A stretch of 64,000 nt of DNA, from the NCBI GenBank assembly GCA_966250335.1, contig CBINGZ010000007.1, forward strand, positions 109,875 to 173,874, in the 5' to 3' direction. The notes beneath the pieces are model-generated. The model was not told the DNA's origin. It was given only the letters and a program-made list of their open reading frames with translations, and made no database searches. This DNA comes from OLB7 sp966250335. Its GTDB lineage: Bacteria > Bacteroidota > Ignavibacteria > OLB7. Each line of letters begins with the position of its first letter. Position 1 is the stretch's first letter. Shown here one piece after another: positions 63,949 to 64,000 of the stretch. Position numbers and translations under genes: made by a program.

Positions 63949-64000
63949 GAGCCTGTTATGCACTTTGGAGGATAAAATCGAGGGTTGTAGACTGCGGTCA
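63949..64000 (+). mobile_element. Left end of a second element of the same family (runs off the window)
   Basis: GAGCCTGTTATGCACTTT at 63949-63966 is a third copy of the inverted repeat, directly after the shared TA. The following bases (AAAATCGAGGGTTG) resemble the interior of the first element (AAAATCGGCCATTG). This may be a second MITE or the start of the full insertion sequence. Confidence 0.5.

Noticed and set aside
63582..64000. Plus-strand reading frame open to the window edge (about 139 codons)
   Set aside because: It runs through both inverted repeats of the mobile element and lies opposite the more protein-like minus-strand frame. Composition and residues do not look like a real protein.

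Overview
The window looks like chromosomal DNA of a GC-rich member of the Bacteroidetes/Chlorobi (FCB) superphylum, plausibly a Kapaibacteria- or Ignavibacteria-like lineage. This rests on six secreted proteins with a type IX secretion (T9SS) type-A C-terminal sorting domain, a DUF4835/PorD-like T9SS protein, many lipoproteins, TPR proteins with a LuxR-like helix-turn-helix, a promoter-like TAnnTTTG box and mostly weak Shine-Dalgarno sites. No rRNA, tRNA, CRISPR array or prophage was seen. Taxonomy is inference from gene content.

Layout. 1-4.4 kb: tail of a T9SS cargo gene, a TPP riboswitch with thiC, and another T9SS cargo. 4.5-12.8 kb: an Asp-box lipoprotein, a TPR/HTH regulator, a secreted ankyrin protein, a lipoprotein of a family with two more members near 24 kb, an S66 LD-carboxypeptidase and a c-type cytochrome lipoprotein. 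13-16.6 kb: rtcB behind an ABC-F ATPase gene, preceded by a strongly structured RNA element. 16.6-23.4 kb: a tetR-tolC-MFP-RND efflux operon with overlapping stop/start codons and a perfect palindromic operator. 23.5-26 kb: two paralogous TPR lipoproteins. 26-35.3 kb: thiE with a multiply frameshifted gene in front of it, an M16 peptidase, a GNAT, then thiO-thiS-thiG-tenI-like-thiD.

35.4-45.5 kb: a giant beta-roll repeat surface protein and two tandem subtilisin-like T9SS cargo proteases. 45.5-54.2 kb: cell-envelope genes (PorD-like, two beta-barrels, LolA, YihY, L,D-transpeptidase) and prfA. 54.4-62.9 kb: a TPR protein and two large T9SS cargo proteins. 63-64 kb: AT-richer non-coding DNA with a disrupted gene and a MITE-like element that abuts the end of a second element.

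Functional picture. The thi genes give the HMP branch (thiC, thiD), the thiazole branch by the oxygen-dependent glycine oxidase route (ThiO, ThiS, ThiG) and condensation (ThiE). ThiF and ThiL are not in the window. A second theme is the envelope and secretion: T9SS cargo, PorD, LolA, L,D-transpeptidase and RND efflux. A third is translation and RNA stress: ABC-F, RtcB and RF1.

The most notable points are the structured RNA at 16.34-16.56 kb, the pseudogene in front of thiE whose lesions all shift the frame the same way, the three-member lipoprotein family, composition breaks inside two genes, and the TA-flanked MITE at the right edge.
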